Shown: positions 8,060 to 16,824 of the stretch, one piece after another
How positions within the stretch are numbered: the first letter of the stretch is position 1
How the letters are laid out: every line of letters starts with the position of its first letter
Assembly (NCBI RefSeq): GCF_048007035.1
Contig: NZ_CP180355.1
Location: forward strand, 4,154,001 to 4,218,000
Direction: 5' to 3'
Source of the DNA: Imperialibacter sp963977595
Lineage (GTDB): Bacteria > Bacteroidota > Bacteroidia > Cytophagales > Cyclobacteriaceae
Length of the DNA stretch: 64,000 bases
Position numbers and translations under genes: made by a program
Notes under the pieces: model-generated
What the model was told of the DNA's origin: nothing
What the model saw: only the letters and a program-made list of their open reading frames with translations
Databases searched by the model: none

Positions 8060-8362
8060 ATCCTGTATTTGAAGTTATTAATGCATGAAAGTGCTTATGT
8101 GCCGTCAGAGGCGCTGGCTTAATTGAAGAGCATGATTGATGGTGAATAGTTGTAAAAGGCTTGTTTTGAGGCAGCCGGTTGCTAATCGCAGACCGGATCA
8201 AGTTGCTCCGCAAATCGCCTGATAACGCATCAAAGAGGCAATTCAGACTAGTTCAAAACTTGACAGATTGTTGGGCGCTTTCTTGTTCTCTTTATTGCAG
8301 AATGGCTATATTGAACCTTTTCCCCGAAAGGGAAATACTGTTACTTAAACTACATTGATACC
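8060..8362. other. 303-base divergent gap with a small hairpin
   Basis: Separates two divergent genes and should hold both promoters. The only structure seen is a 6-bp hairpin, TTTCCC (8319-8324) with GGGAAA (8330-8335), 28 bases before the GMC start. No coding region is supported. Confidence 0.5.
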
Positions 8363-10054
8363 ATGCAGGATCAGAATAGCACCCATCAATACGATGCCAT
8401 TGTTGTAGGGTCAGGAATAAGCGGTGGTTGGGCCGCCAAAGAGCTTTGCGAAAAGGGACTAAAAACCCTTGTGCTGGAGCGGGGAAGGTCAGTAAAACAC
8501 GGAGAATATCCCACGGCTCATCAGGACTCCTGGGATATGCCCAATAATGGTGTGCTAAGTTATGAGGAAGCTCAGGAAAGAAAAGTACAAAGTCGCACAG
8601 GGTGGATAGGGCAGGACACCAAACATTTCTTTGTAAACGATAAAGAGAACCCATACGATGAGGTCAAGCGTTTCGACTGGATCAGGGGCTACCAAACCGG
8701 AGGCCGCTCCCTCACCTGGGGTCGCCAGACTTACCGGTGGAGCGACCTGGATTTTGAAGCTAACGCCAAAGAGGGCATCGGCGTCGACTGGCCAATTCGC
8801 TATAAAGACATTGCACCCTGGTACGACTATGTAGAAAAATATGTGGGGATCAGCGGCGAGGCTATGGGGCTTCCTCACTTGCCAGACGGGCAGTTTCTGC
8901 CACCAATGGAGCTCAACTGCGTGGAGCAGCATACCAAACAACAAATAGAAAGTAATTTCAAAAACAGGTACCTGACCATTGGTCGTGTTACCAACCTTAC
9001 CCAGGAGCATAATGGCCGTGGGCCGTGCCAATACCGCAATCGTTGCTCCAGAGGCTGTCCTTTTTCGGGATACTTCAGTAGTGTATCATCCACACTGCCT
9101 GATGCAGAAAAGACAGGCAACCTGACCATGATATCGAATGCAGTTGTGCATTCTATTATTTACGATGATAAGACGGGAAAAGCTACCGGCGTGCGGGTGA
9201 TTGATGCTGAGTCAAAAGCCACCACCGAGTATTTTGCGAAAGTGATCTTCCTGAATGCCTCCACCATGGCCTCCACGTTTATTCTTCTAAACTCTACTTC
9301 TGACAGCTATCCAACGGGGCTTGGCAACGAAAGTGATCAGCTCGGGCGCAACCTTATGGATCATCACTATAGGGTGGGTGCCATAGGTGATTTCGAAGGC
9401 TTTGCTGATAAGTATTACGAAGGCCGCCGCCCTAATGGTATTTACATCCCACGATTCAGGAATATTAATGAAGAAACCAAAAGGAATGATTACGTAAGGG
9501 GCTTTGGGTATCAGGGTGGAGCAGAACGGGCGGGGGCAGGCAGAGGCGGCAGCGTGCCTGGTTTCGGTGCCGAATTCAAAGACGGTTTGATGGAGCCCGG
9601 GCCATGGCAAATGGCGTTGGTGGGCTTCGGTGAATGCCTGCCTCATCAGGACAACCGCATGTGGCTCAATTTTGACAAAAAGGATCCGTACGGTTTACCG
9701 ACCCTTACAGTCGACGCTGAGTTCAGGGAAAATGAAATGGCCATGAGAAAAGACATGGCTGATTCGGCTGCCGAAATGCTGGAAGCGAGCGGCTTCAAGA
9801 AAGTAGAAACGTACGACTCACCGGCAGCTATGGGACTGGGGATTCACGAAATGGGCACCGCAAGAATGGGAAATGATCCGAAAACGTCGGTACTCAATAA
9901 ATGGAATCAGGTGCATGGCGCTCCGAATGTTTTCGTGACTGATGGATCCGCCATGACTTCTTCAGCTTGCCAGAACCCTTCACTCACATATATGGCTCTT
10001 ACAGCCAGAGCCGCTAACTATGCTGCTGAACAACTAAAAAAGAAAAATCTCTAA
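8363..10054 (+). CDS. GMC-family FAD-dependent oxidoreductase (large subunit)
   Basis: Oxidises an alcohol or sugar with FAD. The 563-residue protein has the ADP-binding motif VVGSGISGG (G16, G18, G21) followed by an acidic strand end (LVLERG), a C-terminal GSAMTSSACQNPSLT block and the active-site pair H495 (GIHEMG) and N538 (QNPSLT). It also has a Cys-rich PCQYRNRCSRGCP segment (about 222-234), as in flavoprotein subunits of gluconate and fructose dehydrogenases. It has no export signal of its own. The partner gene begins three bases after its stop and carries a Tat-like signal, so the pair is probably exported together and passes electrons to the respiratory chain. Confidence 0.9.
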   Translation: MQDQNSTHQYDAIVVGSGISGGWAAKELCEKGLKTLVLERGRSVKHGEYPTAHQDSWDMPNNGVLSYEEAQERKVQSRTGWIGQDTKHFFVNDKENPYDEVKRFDWIRGYQTGGRSLTWGRQTYRWSDLDFEANAKEGIGVDWPIRYKDIAPWYDYVEKYVGISGEAMGLPHLPDGQFLPPMELNCVEQHTKQQIESNFKNRYLTIGRVTNLTQEHNGRGPCQYRNRCSRGCPFSGYFSSVSSTLPDAEKTGNLTMISNAVVHSIIYDDKTGKATGVRVIDAESKATTEYFAKVIFLNASTMASTFILLNSTSDSYPTGLGNESDQLGRNLMDHHYRVGAIGDFEGFADKYYEGRRPNGIYIPRFRNINEETKRNDYVRGFGYQGGAERAGAGRGGSVPGFGAEFKDGLMEPGPWQMALVGFGECLPHQDNRMWLNFDKKDPYGLPTLTVDAEFRENEMAMRKDMADSAAEMLEASGFKKVETYDSPAAMGLGIHEMGTARMGNDPKTSVLNKWNQVHGAPNVFVTDGSAMTSSACQNPSLTYMALTARAANYAAEQLKKKNL

Positions 10055-10057
10055 GCC

Positions 10058-10648
10058 ATGGAAAGAAGAGAAGTAATCAGAAGAATGGCCCTGAGTATGG
10101 GGTACACCCTTTCGGCCCCTGCCATTTTATCGATTTTAAATAGCTGCGAGTCCGCCCCTGAGCTGGGCTGGCAGCCTCTGGCGCTCACCCCTGAGCAAGC
10201 AGCAGCATTAGACGAGCTAACAGAGACTATTTTGCCAAAGACCAGTACGCCGGGTGCCAGGGACATGAAGGTGGCTCAGACCATGGACGCCTTTATCTCG
10301 GCGGTATTCTCACCCACCGATCAGGAACAATTCAAGTCAGACCTTGACGGGTTCCTGAAAGAATGCGAAACCATGCAGGGCAAGACCTTTGTGAAATGTA
10401 GTCAGGAAGAGAGAAATGCGTTTCTTGCCAAGTACGATACACCAGAGTCTTATGGCATATCGGTGTGGGGCACCGACATGGCTAAGAAGGAGGTCAATGC
10501 TGTTTTCAAGAAGGTCAAAGCTATGACTGTTTCCAGTTACCTTAACACTGAGGAGCTGGGTGAACGGATATTGAGGTACCAGCCGATTCCCGGCAAATAC
10601 GTAGCCTGCCAGCCTTATGAAAAAGGAACAAAGGTGTGGTCGTTGTAG
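10058..10648 (+). CDS. Gluconate 2-dehydrogenase subunit 3 family protein
   Basis: Small subunit for the preceding GMC enzyme. The 196 residues open with a twin-arginine-like signal (ERREVIRRMALSMGYTLSAP) and end the hydrophobic stretch with ILNSC, which may be a lipoprotein site. The mature part has the family block LTPEQAAALDELTETILPKT with P..GA.D further on. In characterised membrane dehydrogenases this subunit carries the Tat signal for both subunits and stabilises the flavoprotein. The spacing of three bases indicates translational coupling. A cytochrome subunit is not present next door. Confidence 0.88.
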   Translation: MERREVIRRMALSMGYTLSAPAILSILNSCESAPELGWQPLALTPEQAAALDELTETILPKTSTPGARDMKVAQTMDAFISAVFSPTDQEQFKSDLDGFLKECETMQGKTFVKCSQEERNAFLAKYDTPESYGISVWGTDMAKKEVNAVFKKVKAMTVSSYLNTEELGERILRYQPIPGKYVACQPYEKGTKVWSL

Positions 10649-10705
10649 TGATAGTGGATTGAGTTTAGTAGGACTAGTTTTTTTTGAGTCTGAGAGAAAA
10701 AACCG

Positions 10706-11419
10706 CTACAGTTTTCGACAAAAATCCAATAGCTTGTGAAGACCGGCTTCACTTTTGAAGTCAATAGACTCCGCTTTAATAAAATCACGGATGGTGTTCT
10801 TGTGGCGGGGCAGTATCCGGTAGATGTACTTTCCGCTGGCTGGGAATACTCTTTGGTTACGGTCTATTAAGAAGAATGCCACCTTCTTTTCCACGATGAT
10901 GTTGCTCCGGGCAAACTGGTCTTCCAGCACTCTGTCGGTGTCGTTTCCTACTCTCCTTAGTACGATGTTGGTTGTGGAGGGATCGACAAAATTGGAGTAT
11001 CCATCAAAGGTGCCTTCATCTACAGGAATTAAATGGACAAAGTCTTTTCTGGCAAGCTTTGGGAACAACGAGTCGTTCTGTGCTTCTACAAGGCCATATT
11101 TATAGTCGTTAAGAATGACCGTGCCTCCAAAGTCATATTTTTGAACCAGATAGTCGTTTTTCAAGAAAGTGGTATCTTTTTTCACGCTGATCAATACCAT
11201 TTTTTGATATAGCAGACTATAGTTGGCCATGGCCAATGAGGTGTTGCCATCCACATAGAAAATGGAGCACTTTCGGAAAGCTGGAAACAGATAGAGTTCG
11301 TCGAATGGTACTATGCTTTCCACTTTGACACCTGCGGGGACACGGTAAGGCCAATTCGACTGGCCCACGATCTTTCCTTGAAAAAGAAAAAATAGCGATG
11401 TAACTATCAAAGCCTTCAT
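10706..11419 (-). CDS. Hypothetical secreted protein
   Basis: Unrecognised protein. I place the start at 11419 because the sequence then begins with a normal Sec signal peptide (MKALIVTSLFFLFQGKIVGQ). An upstream in-frame Met at 11458 would add 13 polar residues in front of it. The mature part, about 215 residues, has motifs such as VPFDELYLFPAFRKCSIFYVDG and DFVHLIPVDEGTFDGYSNF with no catalytic signature, and ends in a helical, basic segment. It is convergent with the gluconate-dehydrogenase pair. Function is unknown. Confidence 0.6.
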   Translation of the reverse strand: MKALIVTSLFFLFQGKIVGQSNWPYRVPAGVKVESIVPFDELYLFPAFRKCSIFYVDGNTSLAMANYSLLYQKMVLISVKKDTTFLKNDYLVQKYDFGGTVILNDYKYGLVEAQNDSLFPKLARKDFVHLIPVDEGTFDGYSNFVDPSTTNIVLRRVGNDTDRVLEDQFARSNIIVEKKVAFFLIDRNQRVFPASGKYIYRILPRHKNTIRDFIKAESIDFKSEAGLHKLLDFCRKL

Positions 11420-11701
11420 ATCAGGTCGTTTTTGCAAGTACCTGTGAAACTCAAGCATTTAACAACTCAACGGCTGTTTGGTTTGGTGGCAGGAGCTTTT
11501 ATCAAGGTATGAATTTAGGCAGAGGAGTTCAAGATAGTCGGCTTGTATTAATGTGCACTGCCTGCCTGTTGATAATTAGCGATCAAGATTGTGGGTCTGG
11601 CAGACGCATTCGGCAGCAGCAAAGCAATCCTTTGGAATAACGCTGCGTGGAAGTTTTGGAGGCGAACCCAGCGCACTAATCAGTTTTTGGAGTCACTTAT
11701 G

Positions 11702-12496
11702 TTACTGCGGAGAGTCCTCCTCCTCGAAGAGGTTCCCCGTTTTGCTGACGATTTCATGAATAATGGCATCAAGCTGTTCGATGGTTAGCTGCATGTTCTT
11801 AAAAACTTGTCGGTTTTCTTCAAGCGAGTTTTGATCCAAATCAATCAGCATCATGAGCCCTTTAATAGACGCAACCGGCCCCCGCACCTTGTGCGATTGT
11901 ATCCAGGCAATTTCTTTCAACGCTTCATTTTGGCGCTTAAGCCGTTCCTCAGTTTCCTTAAATGCGGTAACGTCCTTGGCAGTGACCAAAATGCTGGTGT
12001 CGAGGTCATCGCTCCCTGAAAGGAGCGAAAATGAAACGGCATGTGTAACTGCAACGTTGCCCGATGTGAGGAAATTAAGTTCCAAATTCACCGAGATGTT
12101 ATTTTCCTTCAAATCTTTCTCAATCCGATCCAGGCTGTCCTGATAGTTGGGGCCGAGTAGCTTGCTGAATGGCTGGTCAACAAGCTGGTCTTTGGTGTAT
12201 CCAAGAGAGCTTAACACCTGGTGATTGACCGTCTCAATAGTGAAGTCTTTCTTTAAAATGATCAACAGATCGATAACCCCCCTGTAGATGTTTTGGAGGT
12301 AGTTTCTGGATACTGTGGATGCCTTAATTTCTTCTCCCAGCATATTGATGCCCCCTATAAGGCCATCAAGCTCGTTGTTTTCGGCTGAGCGCTGAAGTCG
12401 GAAGTTGTAATTGCCGTTGGCAATTTCGAATATCATGGACTGGATTTCTTCAATCCGATTGTAGATTTCTGCTGGTAGGGTGGATTTAAGTGACAT
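11702..12496 (-). CDS. PAS protein with histidine-kinase H-box but no ATPase domain
   Basis: The 264-residue protein has an N-terminal HAMP-like helical stretch (about 10-55, FEIANGNYNFRL), one PAS domain (about 65-175, ending VTAKDVTAFKET) and a dimerisation helix with an H-box, QSHKVRGPVASIKGL, in which H202 is the expected phosphoacceptor. The protein ends about 60 residues later, where an HATPase domain should start. It has no N, G1 or G2 box and no membrane segment. It could be phosphorylated by another kinase, act as a dominant partner, or act only through PAS-driven dimerisation. A perfect inverted repeat lies 15 bases before the start codon. Confidence 0.8.
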   Translation of the reverse strand: MSLKSTLPAEIYNRIEEIQSMIFEIANGNYNFRLQRSAENNELDGLIGGINMLGEEIKASTVSRNYLQNIYRGVIDLLIILKKDFTIETVNHQVLSSLGYTKDQLVDQPFSKLLGPNYQDSLDRIEKDLKENNISVNLELNFLTSGNVAVTHAVSFSLLSGSDDLDTSILVTAKDVTAFKETEERLKRQNEALKEIAWIQSHKVRGPVASIKGLMMLIDLDQNSLEENRQVFKNMQLTIEQLDAIIHEIVSKTGNLFEEEDSPQ

Positions 12497-12850
12497 GCTC
12501 TAAGGTAAAATATGTCCAATAAATTGGACATAAACAGGTTAGGTTAATAGTGGTTCTACTTATAAGGTTATTGAATGCTAACGTATATTATGCAATTTCT
12601 TTTCATATTTCAACTTTTGAGGCCAAATTGTATAGGTGATGCAACTAAATGACGGAATCGGCTCAGTTATTTAAATTATATTTTTCAAAGAATTAGTTGT
12701 TTGATTCTTTGGCAAGTTTGGCGTGTGACCTGAGCACGAAATGACTGATAAAAGCTACCGAAAGACGCATCTATTGGATGAGTTATTGTCATATTTGCTT
12801 TCTTTTTGAAACACTCGTTTGGTGAATTGATAAAATCAAAATTTTAGAAA
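12497..12850. other. 354-base AT-rich divergent gap
   Basis: Lies between the PAS gene and the PHP gene and holds their promoters. The only strong signal is the palindrome at 12511-12532. No gene is supported. Confidence 0.5.
12511..12532. promoter_or_regulatory. Perfect 10-bp inverted repeat, candidate operator
   Basis: TATGTCCAAT, two bases AA, ATTGGACATA: ten of ten positions pair. It lies 15 bases upstream of the PAS gene start, a place suited to an operator or a leader hairpin. There is no following T-run toward the gene, so a terminator is less likely. Confidence 0.55.
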
Positions 12851-14044
12851 ATGAAAAGATTAGGTATTCTATCGGTCTTTTTGCTGCTTCTCTGGTCGTG
12901 TGGCACGCCGAAAACAGCTAAGGTTGAAAGGCAATGGTACAAGGGAAATTTACACACCCATAGCTATTGGAGTGATGGTGACGAATTTCCTGAAATGATC
13001 ATGGGTTGGTACAAGGACCACGGCTATGACTTTGTTGGCCTTTCTGACCACAACACATTGGCGGCTGGTGAAAAGTGGAAGCTGGTGCCGAGGGGCGGGG
13101 TGTATAAAGACGCTTTTTACACTTATCTTGAAAAATATGGAGAGGACTGGGTGGAGTATAAGGAGGACACAGGCCGGGTAAGTGTGAAGCTGAAAACTTT
13201 TCAGGAATACGTGCCACTTTTTGCCGAAAAGGACAAATTCCTCATCATACATTCAGAGGAAATTACGAACAGTTTCGAGGGAAAACCTCTACACCTGAAC
13301 GTTACCAACGTCAAAGAGTTAATTGGGGCACAGGAAGGGAGTAGTGTATCGGATGTGCTGCAAAAAAGCATCGACGCAGTAGCGGCACAACGACAGACCA
13401 CCGGCCAGCCAATGATCATTCACGTCAACCATCCCAATTTCTATTTTGCTATTACGCTAGACGACATGATCTCACTCAACGGTGAGCGATTCTTCGAGGT
13501 GTTCAATGGGCATCCCATGGTGAGCAACTACGGCGATTCCACCCATATTGGTATGGAGGAGATGTGGGACCGCATCAATATTGCCTACCTGACCGCCGGT
13601 AAGCCCCTCATGTATGGTGTGGCAACCGACGATAGCCATAATTATCATATGTTAGGCGATGCCTATAGCAACAGCGGCCGGGGCTGGGTGATGGTGCAGG
13701 CCGACTCACTCCGACCTGCATCTTTGATTGAAGCCATGGAAGCAGGCGACTTTTATGGATCGACCGGCGTGACTTTGAACGGAATTGTCCGGGAAGCAAA
13801 TAAGCTTAAAGTGGACGTGGCTGCAGAGGAAGGTGTTGCCTATACGATACAGTTCATTGGTGTGAAGAACGGGGAAGAGATGTCTTCAGTGCTGATGGAG
13901 AAAAAAGGAATGGCTGCTGAATTTGAACTGACTGAAGACATAGTGTTCGTCAGGGCCAAAGTAGTATCCGACAAGTATAAAGAAAATCCTTTCAAAGAGG
14001 GTGATTTTGAAACGGCCTGGACGCAACCGGTGACTCCCCGGTAG
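12851..14044 (+). CDS. PHP-domain metal-dependent phosphoesterase, lipoprotein
   Basis: The 397-residue protein has a lipoprotein signal ending LLLLWSC (C17). The PHP core follows at once: NLHTHSYWSDG (H35, H37, D42), GLSDHNT (D66, H67), HSEEITNS, IHVNHPN and GVATDDSHNY supply the usual clustered metal ligands. PHP enzymes hydrolyse phosphoester bonds. Exported members with this layout are common in Bacteroidota, with unknown substrate. The C-terminal 100 residues form a separate beta-rich part (TGVTLNGIVREANKLKVDV). It is followed on the same strand by an FG-GAP protein which has its own likely promoter. Confidence 0.85.
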   Translation: MKRLGILSVFLLLLWSCGTPKTAKVERQWYKGNLHTHSYWSDGDEFPEMIMGWYKDHGYDFVGLSDHNTLAAGEKWKLVPRGGVYKDAFYTYLEKYGEDWVEYKEDTGRVSVKLKTFQEYVPLFAEKDKFLIIHSEEITNSFEGKPLHLNVTNVKELIGAQEGSSVSDVLQKSIDAVAAQRQTTGQPMIIHVNHPNFYFAITLDDMISLNGERFFEVFNGHPMVSNYGDSTHIGMEEMWDRINIAYLTAGKPLMYGVATDDSHNYHMLGDAYSNSGRGWVMVQADSLRPASLIEAMEAGDFYGSTGVTLNGIVREANKLKVDVAAEEGVAYTIQFIGVKNGEEMSSVLMEKKGMAAEFELTEDIVFVRAKVVSDKYKENPFKEGDFETAWTQPVTPR

Positions 14045-14054
14045 GGTAACCCTT

Positions 14055-14086
14055 TTTGAACTTCATGCGCTTTTGATCTATCTTTC
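14055..14086 (+). promoter_or_regulatory. Likely Bacteroidota promoter for the FG-GAP gene
   Basis: TTTG (14055-14058), 20 bases, then TATCTTTC (14079-14086), one base off the TAnnTTTG -7 element. The gene starts 26 bases downstream. Confidence 0.5.
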
Positions 14087-14111
14087 AAAGGATTAAAATC
14101 AATAGCATCGG

Positions 14112-15587
14112 ATGGCTTTTCGGTTTACACTTTTTATGCTGGTATGCATTAGCATAGCCGGTCAGTTGCTGGCGCAAGACTCATGGACAAAACGTCTACC
14201 CGGAATCGGGACTTTTTCGTCGCCCAGAGTAGCTGACCTCAATGGAGATGGCATCAAAGATATTATTCTCGGGGCGGGCAGGGAGGAATTCAAAGCCTGC
14301 GATTCGGCCGTTTTTGCACTGGACGGGCGAACCGGCGACATGCTTTGGAATGTGTCGGCTATTGATCAGGTGTTTGGCTCAGCCAGCCTGAAAGACATCA
14401 CCGGCGATGGTGTGATGGATGTGTTCATCAATGGGAGGTCAGCGGAGTTACAGGCTGTAGATGGCAAAACCGGTGAAGTGATCTGGCATTTCAACGACCC
14501 GGATCTGGCCAAAGAGCGGAAGCAAAAGCAGTGGTTCAATTTTTACAATCCACAGTTTGTGCCAGACCAAAATGGAGATGGTGTGGAGGATATCTTGATT
14601 TCCAATGGCGGGGATGTGATGGCAGAGCCTTACGACCCAAACAGACCAGCAGGGCATTTGGTAGTGCTCAACACGCTCACTGGGGAAGTTCTGGGCAAGG
14701 CGCCGATGCCTGATAGAAAGGAAATATACATGTCGGTGGCTACTTTGCCGATGGCAGGAAGCAATGACAGAGAAATCATTTTTGGAACAGGGGGCGAAAC
14801 CATTGGGGGAAACCTGTGGTTGGGTACCCTCTCTCAGGTAATGAAAGGCGATTTAACGGCCGCCATTAAGCTCGATAGCAGTGCCAATAAGGGGTTTATA
14901 GCTCCGGCTGCCTGGGTAGATGTGAACGACGACGGCAGGCCGGATATTGTTGCCAATGCGGTGGATGGAAGATTTCTGGCTTTTGACGGAAAAACGCATC
15001 AGAAGATTTGGCAGGTGCAAATGGATAATACTGAAGCTTATAGCTCGATTTCAGTCGGGTACTTCAACACCGATAAGACCGCCGACTTTTTCTTGTCGTT
15101 TGCTCAGGGTTCCTGGCCCAACCTCGACTGGACCAAGCAATTCATGGTGAATGGCGCCAATGGAGCGGTTGAGTTTTTGGATTCCCTTGGGCTTTATCAA
15201 ACCACCACGCCTGTGATTGCCGACTTTACCCTCGATGGTGTTGATGATGCACTGGTGATTGTGAACTATCAGGCCGAGAGCCTGGAAAATGGTCTGATGA
15301 AGAAGTACTTCTACAATATGCTGGCGGTGATCGATTTCACCACGGGTGAAGTCATTGATCTCGATGTTCATACCGACGGACATAATCTTTCGTCAACCCC
15401 CTGGGTGGGAGACCTGGATGGCGATGGCAATATCGACATCGTTTACTGCCATGCTACAAACACAGAACACACTTACACCTTCGATGGGATGGAAGTAGTC
15501 CGACTGACTACCACCCTGCCTGTTAACAAGGAAATTAAATGGGGTGCCTATATGGGCAGCGGGTATGATGGCGTGTTCAAAAAATAA
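14112..15587 (+). CDS. Secreted FG-GAP/VCBS beta-propeller protein
   Basis: A 491-residue protein with a Sec signal peptide (MAFRFTLFMLVCISIAGQLLAQ). It consists of propeller blades with calcium-binding loops of the form D.NGDG..D: VADLNGDGIKDIILG, KDITGDGVMDVFING, DQNGDGVEDILIS, DVNDDGRPDIVAN, GDLDGDGNIDIVY. Blades also carry PQQ-propeller-like phrases (LDGRTGDMLW, DGKTGEVIW). Such proteins bind sugars or partner proteins at the surface. No catalytic residues can be named. It follows a PHP-domain lipoprotein on the same strand and may work with it, but that is only positional. Confidence 0.82.
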   Translation: MAFRFTLFMLVCISIAGQLLAQDSWTKRLPGIGTFSSPRVADLNGDGIKDIILGAGREEFKACDSAVFALDGRTGDMLWNVSAIDQVFGSASLKDITGDGVMDVFINGRSAELQAVDGKTGEVIWHFNDPDLAKERKQKQWFNFYNPQFVPDQNGDGVEDILISNGGDVMAEPYDPNRPAGHLVVLNTLTGEVLGKAPMPDRKEIYMSVATLPMAGSNDREIIFGTGGETIGGNLWLGTLSQVMKGDLTAAIKLDSSANKGFIAPAAWVDVNDDGRPDIVANAVDGRFLAFDGKTHQKIWQVQMDNTEAYSSISVGYFNTDKTADFFLSFAQGSWPNLDWTKQFMVNGANGAVEFLDSLGLYQTTTPVIADFTLDGVDDALVIVNYQAESLENGLMKKYFYNMLAVIDFTTGEVIDLDVHTDGHNLSSTPWVGDLDGDGNIDIVYCHATNTEHTYTFDGMEVVRLTTTLPVNKEIKWGAYMGSGYDGVFKK

Positions 15588-15594
15588 GGCAAAA

Positions 15595-16746
15595 TCATTT
15601 TAGCGAGTCCCACCATCTTTCCATCGGGAAGTCTGGCTGGCCCACCATCAGTCTTTCGCCAATTTTTGGTGTAGCGATAGGCATCCCCAATGCAGCAGCC
15701 TCTTTTGTCACCCGGTCAATAGGATCTTTCCATGCATGAAGCGCCAGCACAAATGCCCCCCAGTGGATGGGCATCACAACTTTTGCATTTAAGTCAATGG
15801 CACCCTGGGCAGTTTCTTCTGGCAGCATGTGAATATTGTGCCAGCGCAGGTCGTACTGCCCGCACTCCATAAGGGCCGCATCAAACGGGCCGTACTTTTG
15901 ACCAATTTCTTTAAAATGTGGGCCGTAGCCGCTATCGCCACTGAAATAGATGTTGGCGTGCTGTCCTTTGATTACCCAGGAGCTCCAAAGCGTTGAAAAA
16001 CGATTGGTAATGCCCCTGCCGGAGAAATGCCTTGCCGGTGTGCAGACAATTTGGAGATTCTCATGTGTAGTTTCCTCCCACCAATTCATCTCATGTATTT
16101 TGTCTTCGGCTACACCCCAGGCTGCCAGGTGAGCGCCCACACCCAACGGCACGTAAAAGTCTTTCACTTTGCCCTTTAATCGCATCACCGATTCGTAATC
16201 GAGGTGGTCGTAATGGTCATGGGAAAAGAAGACAGCATCGATAGCCGGAAGCTGTTCGATTTCTATGGGTAGCCCCTCGGTAAACCGATGCGAGCCCAGC
16301 CACGAAATAGGAGAAGGGCTGTCGCCAAACATAGGGTCCAGCAATATGTTTTTGCCTTCTATTTCTAAAAGAAAAGCTGAGTGACCAAACCAGGTGAGCC
16401 TGGTAAGCGTGTCGGGCCGGTTCACAATGCTAAGTGAATCGACTTTGAGCACGGGTAGCAAATTTTCCGGTGCAAGGTTAGGCACGCCAACAAGGTAGTC
16501 CCGTAGCAGGGTTTTGATCGTAGCCCAGTCCATTTCCATGGAAGTGGGGGTGTTGTTAACGAACAAACCCTCTTCAAAATGCCCCGACTTTTCGTAAGAA
16601 GCGACTTGCGCCTCTGTTGGAGAGCCGCCAAACTGGGGGCTAAGGCTGGTGAAAAGAAAGCCGCCAACAAACACCAGCAAAAGAATAGCAGCCAGTGTCA
16701 GGCCTGTGTATTTTAGTATTGAAAGGAAACGTCGCATGTAGTTCAT
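15595..16746 (-). CDS. NAPE-PLD/UlaG-like metallo-beta-lactamase-fold hydrolase
   Basis: The 383-residue protein has an N-terminal membrane anchor (about 12-33) and a metallo-hydrolase core with the di-zinc motif HDHYDH (H176, H178, D180, H181), plus WFGHSAFLLEIEG before it and YFSGDSGYGPHF and MPIHWGAF after it. This set of motifs, including the conserved LGVGAHLAAWGV region, is that of N-acyl-phosphatidylethanolamine phospholipase D-like proteins, which cleave phosphodiesters. Bacterial members are membrane-anchored with uncertain substrates. It converges on the FG-GAP gene with only seven bases between stops. Confidence 0.85.
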   Translation of the reverse strand: MNYMRRFLSILKYTGLTLAAILLLVFVGGFLFTSLSPQFGGSPTEAQVASYEKSGHFEEGLFVNNTPTSMEMDWATIKTLLRDYLVGVPNLAPENLLPVLKVDSLSIVNRPDTLTRLTWFGHSAFLLEIEGKNILLDPMFGDSPSPISWLGSHRFTEGLPIEIEQLPAIDAVFFSHDHYDHLDYESVMRLKGKVKDFYVPLGVGAHLAAWGVAEDKIHEMNWWEETTHENLQIVCTPARHFSGRGITNRFSTLWSSWVIKGQHANIYFSGDSGYGPHFKEIGQKYGPFDAALMECGQYDLRWHNIHMLPEETAQGAIDLNAKVVMPIHWGAFVLALHAWKDPIDRVTKEAAALGMPIATPKIGERLMVGQPDFPMERWWDSLK

Positions 16747-16782
16747 AAAAAAAAGCCTGATTGACGTGTCTCAATCAGGCTT
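16747..16782 (-). terminator. Rho-independent terminator of the permease operon
   Basis: A perfect 12-bp stem (16753-16764 with 16771-16782) around a six-base loop. On the minus strand it is followed by a run of eight T (16754 down to 16747). It ends transcription of the permease gene right before the next minus-strand gene starts at 16746. Confidence 0.88.
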
Positions 16783-16824
16783 CAAATTAACTCAATCCCT
16801 CACGAGATTGTTCCCTAAGCGAAT

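Noticed and set aside
10649..10705. T-rich run after the gluconate-dehydrogenase subunit 3 gene as a terminator
   Set aside because: Eight T follow ACTAG, but the only stem I can draw (TAGT with ACTA) has four pairs, too weak to call.
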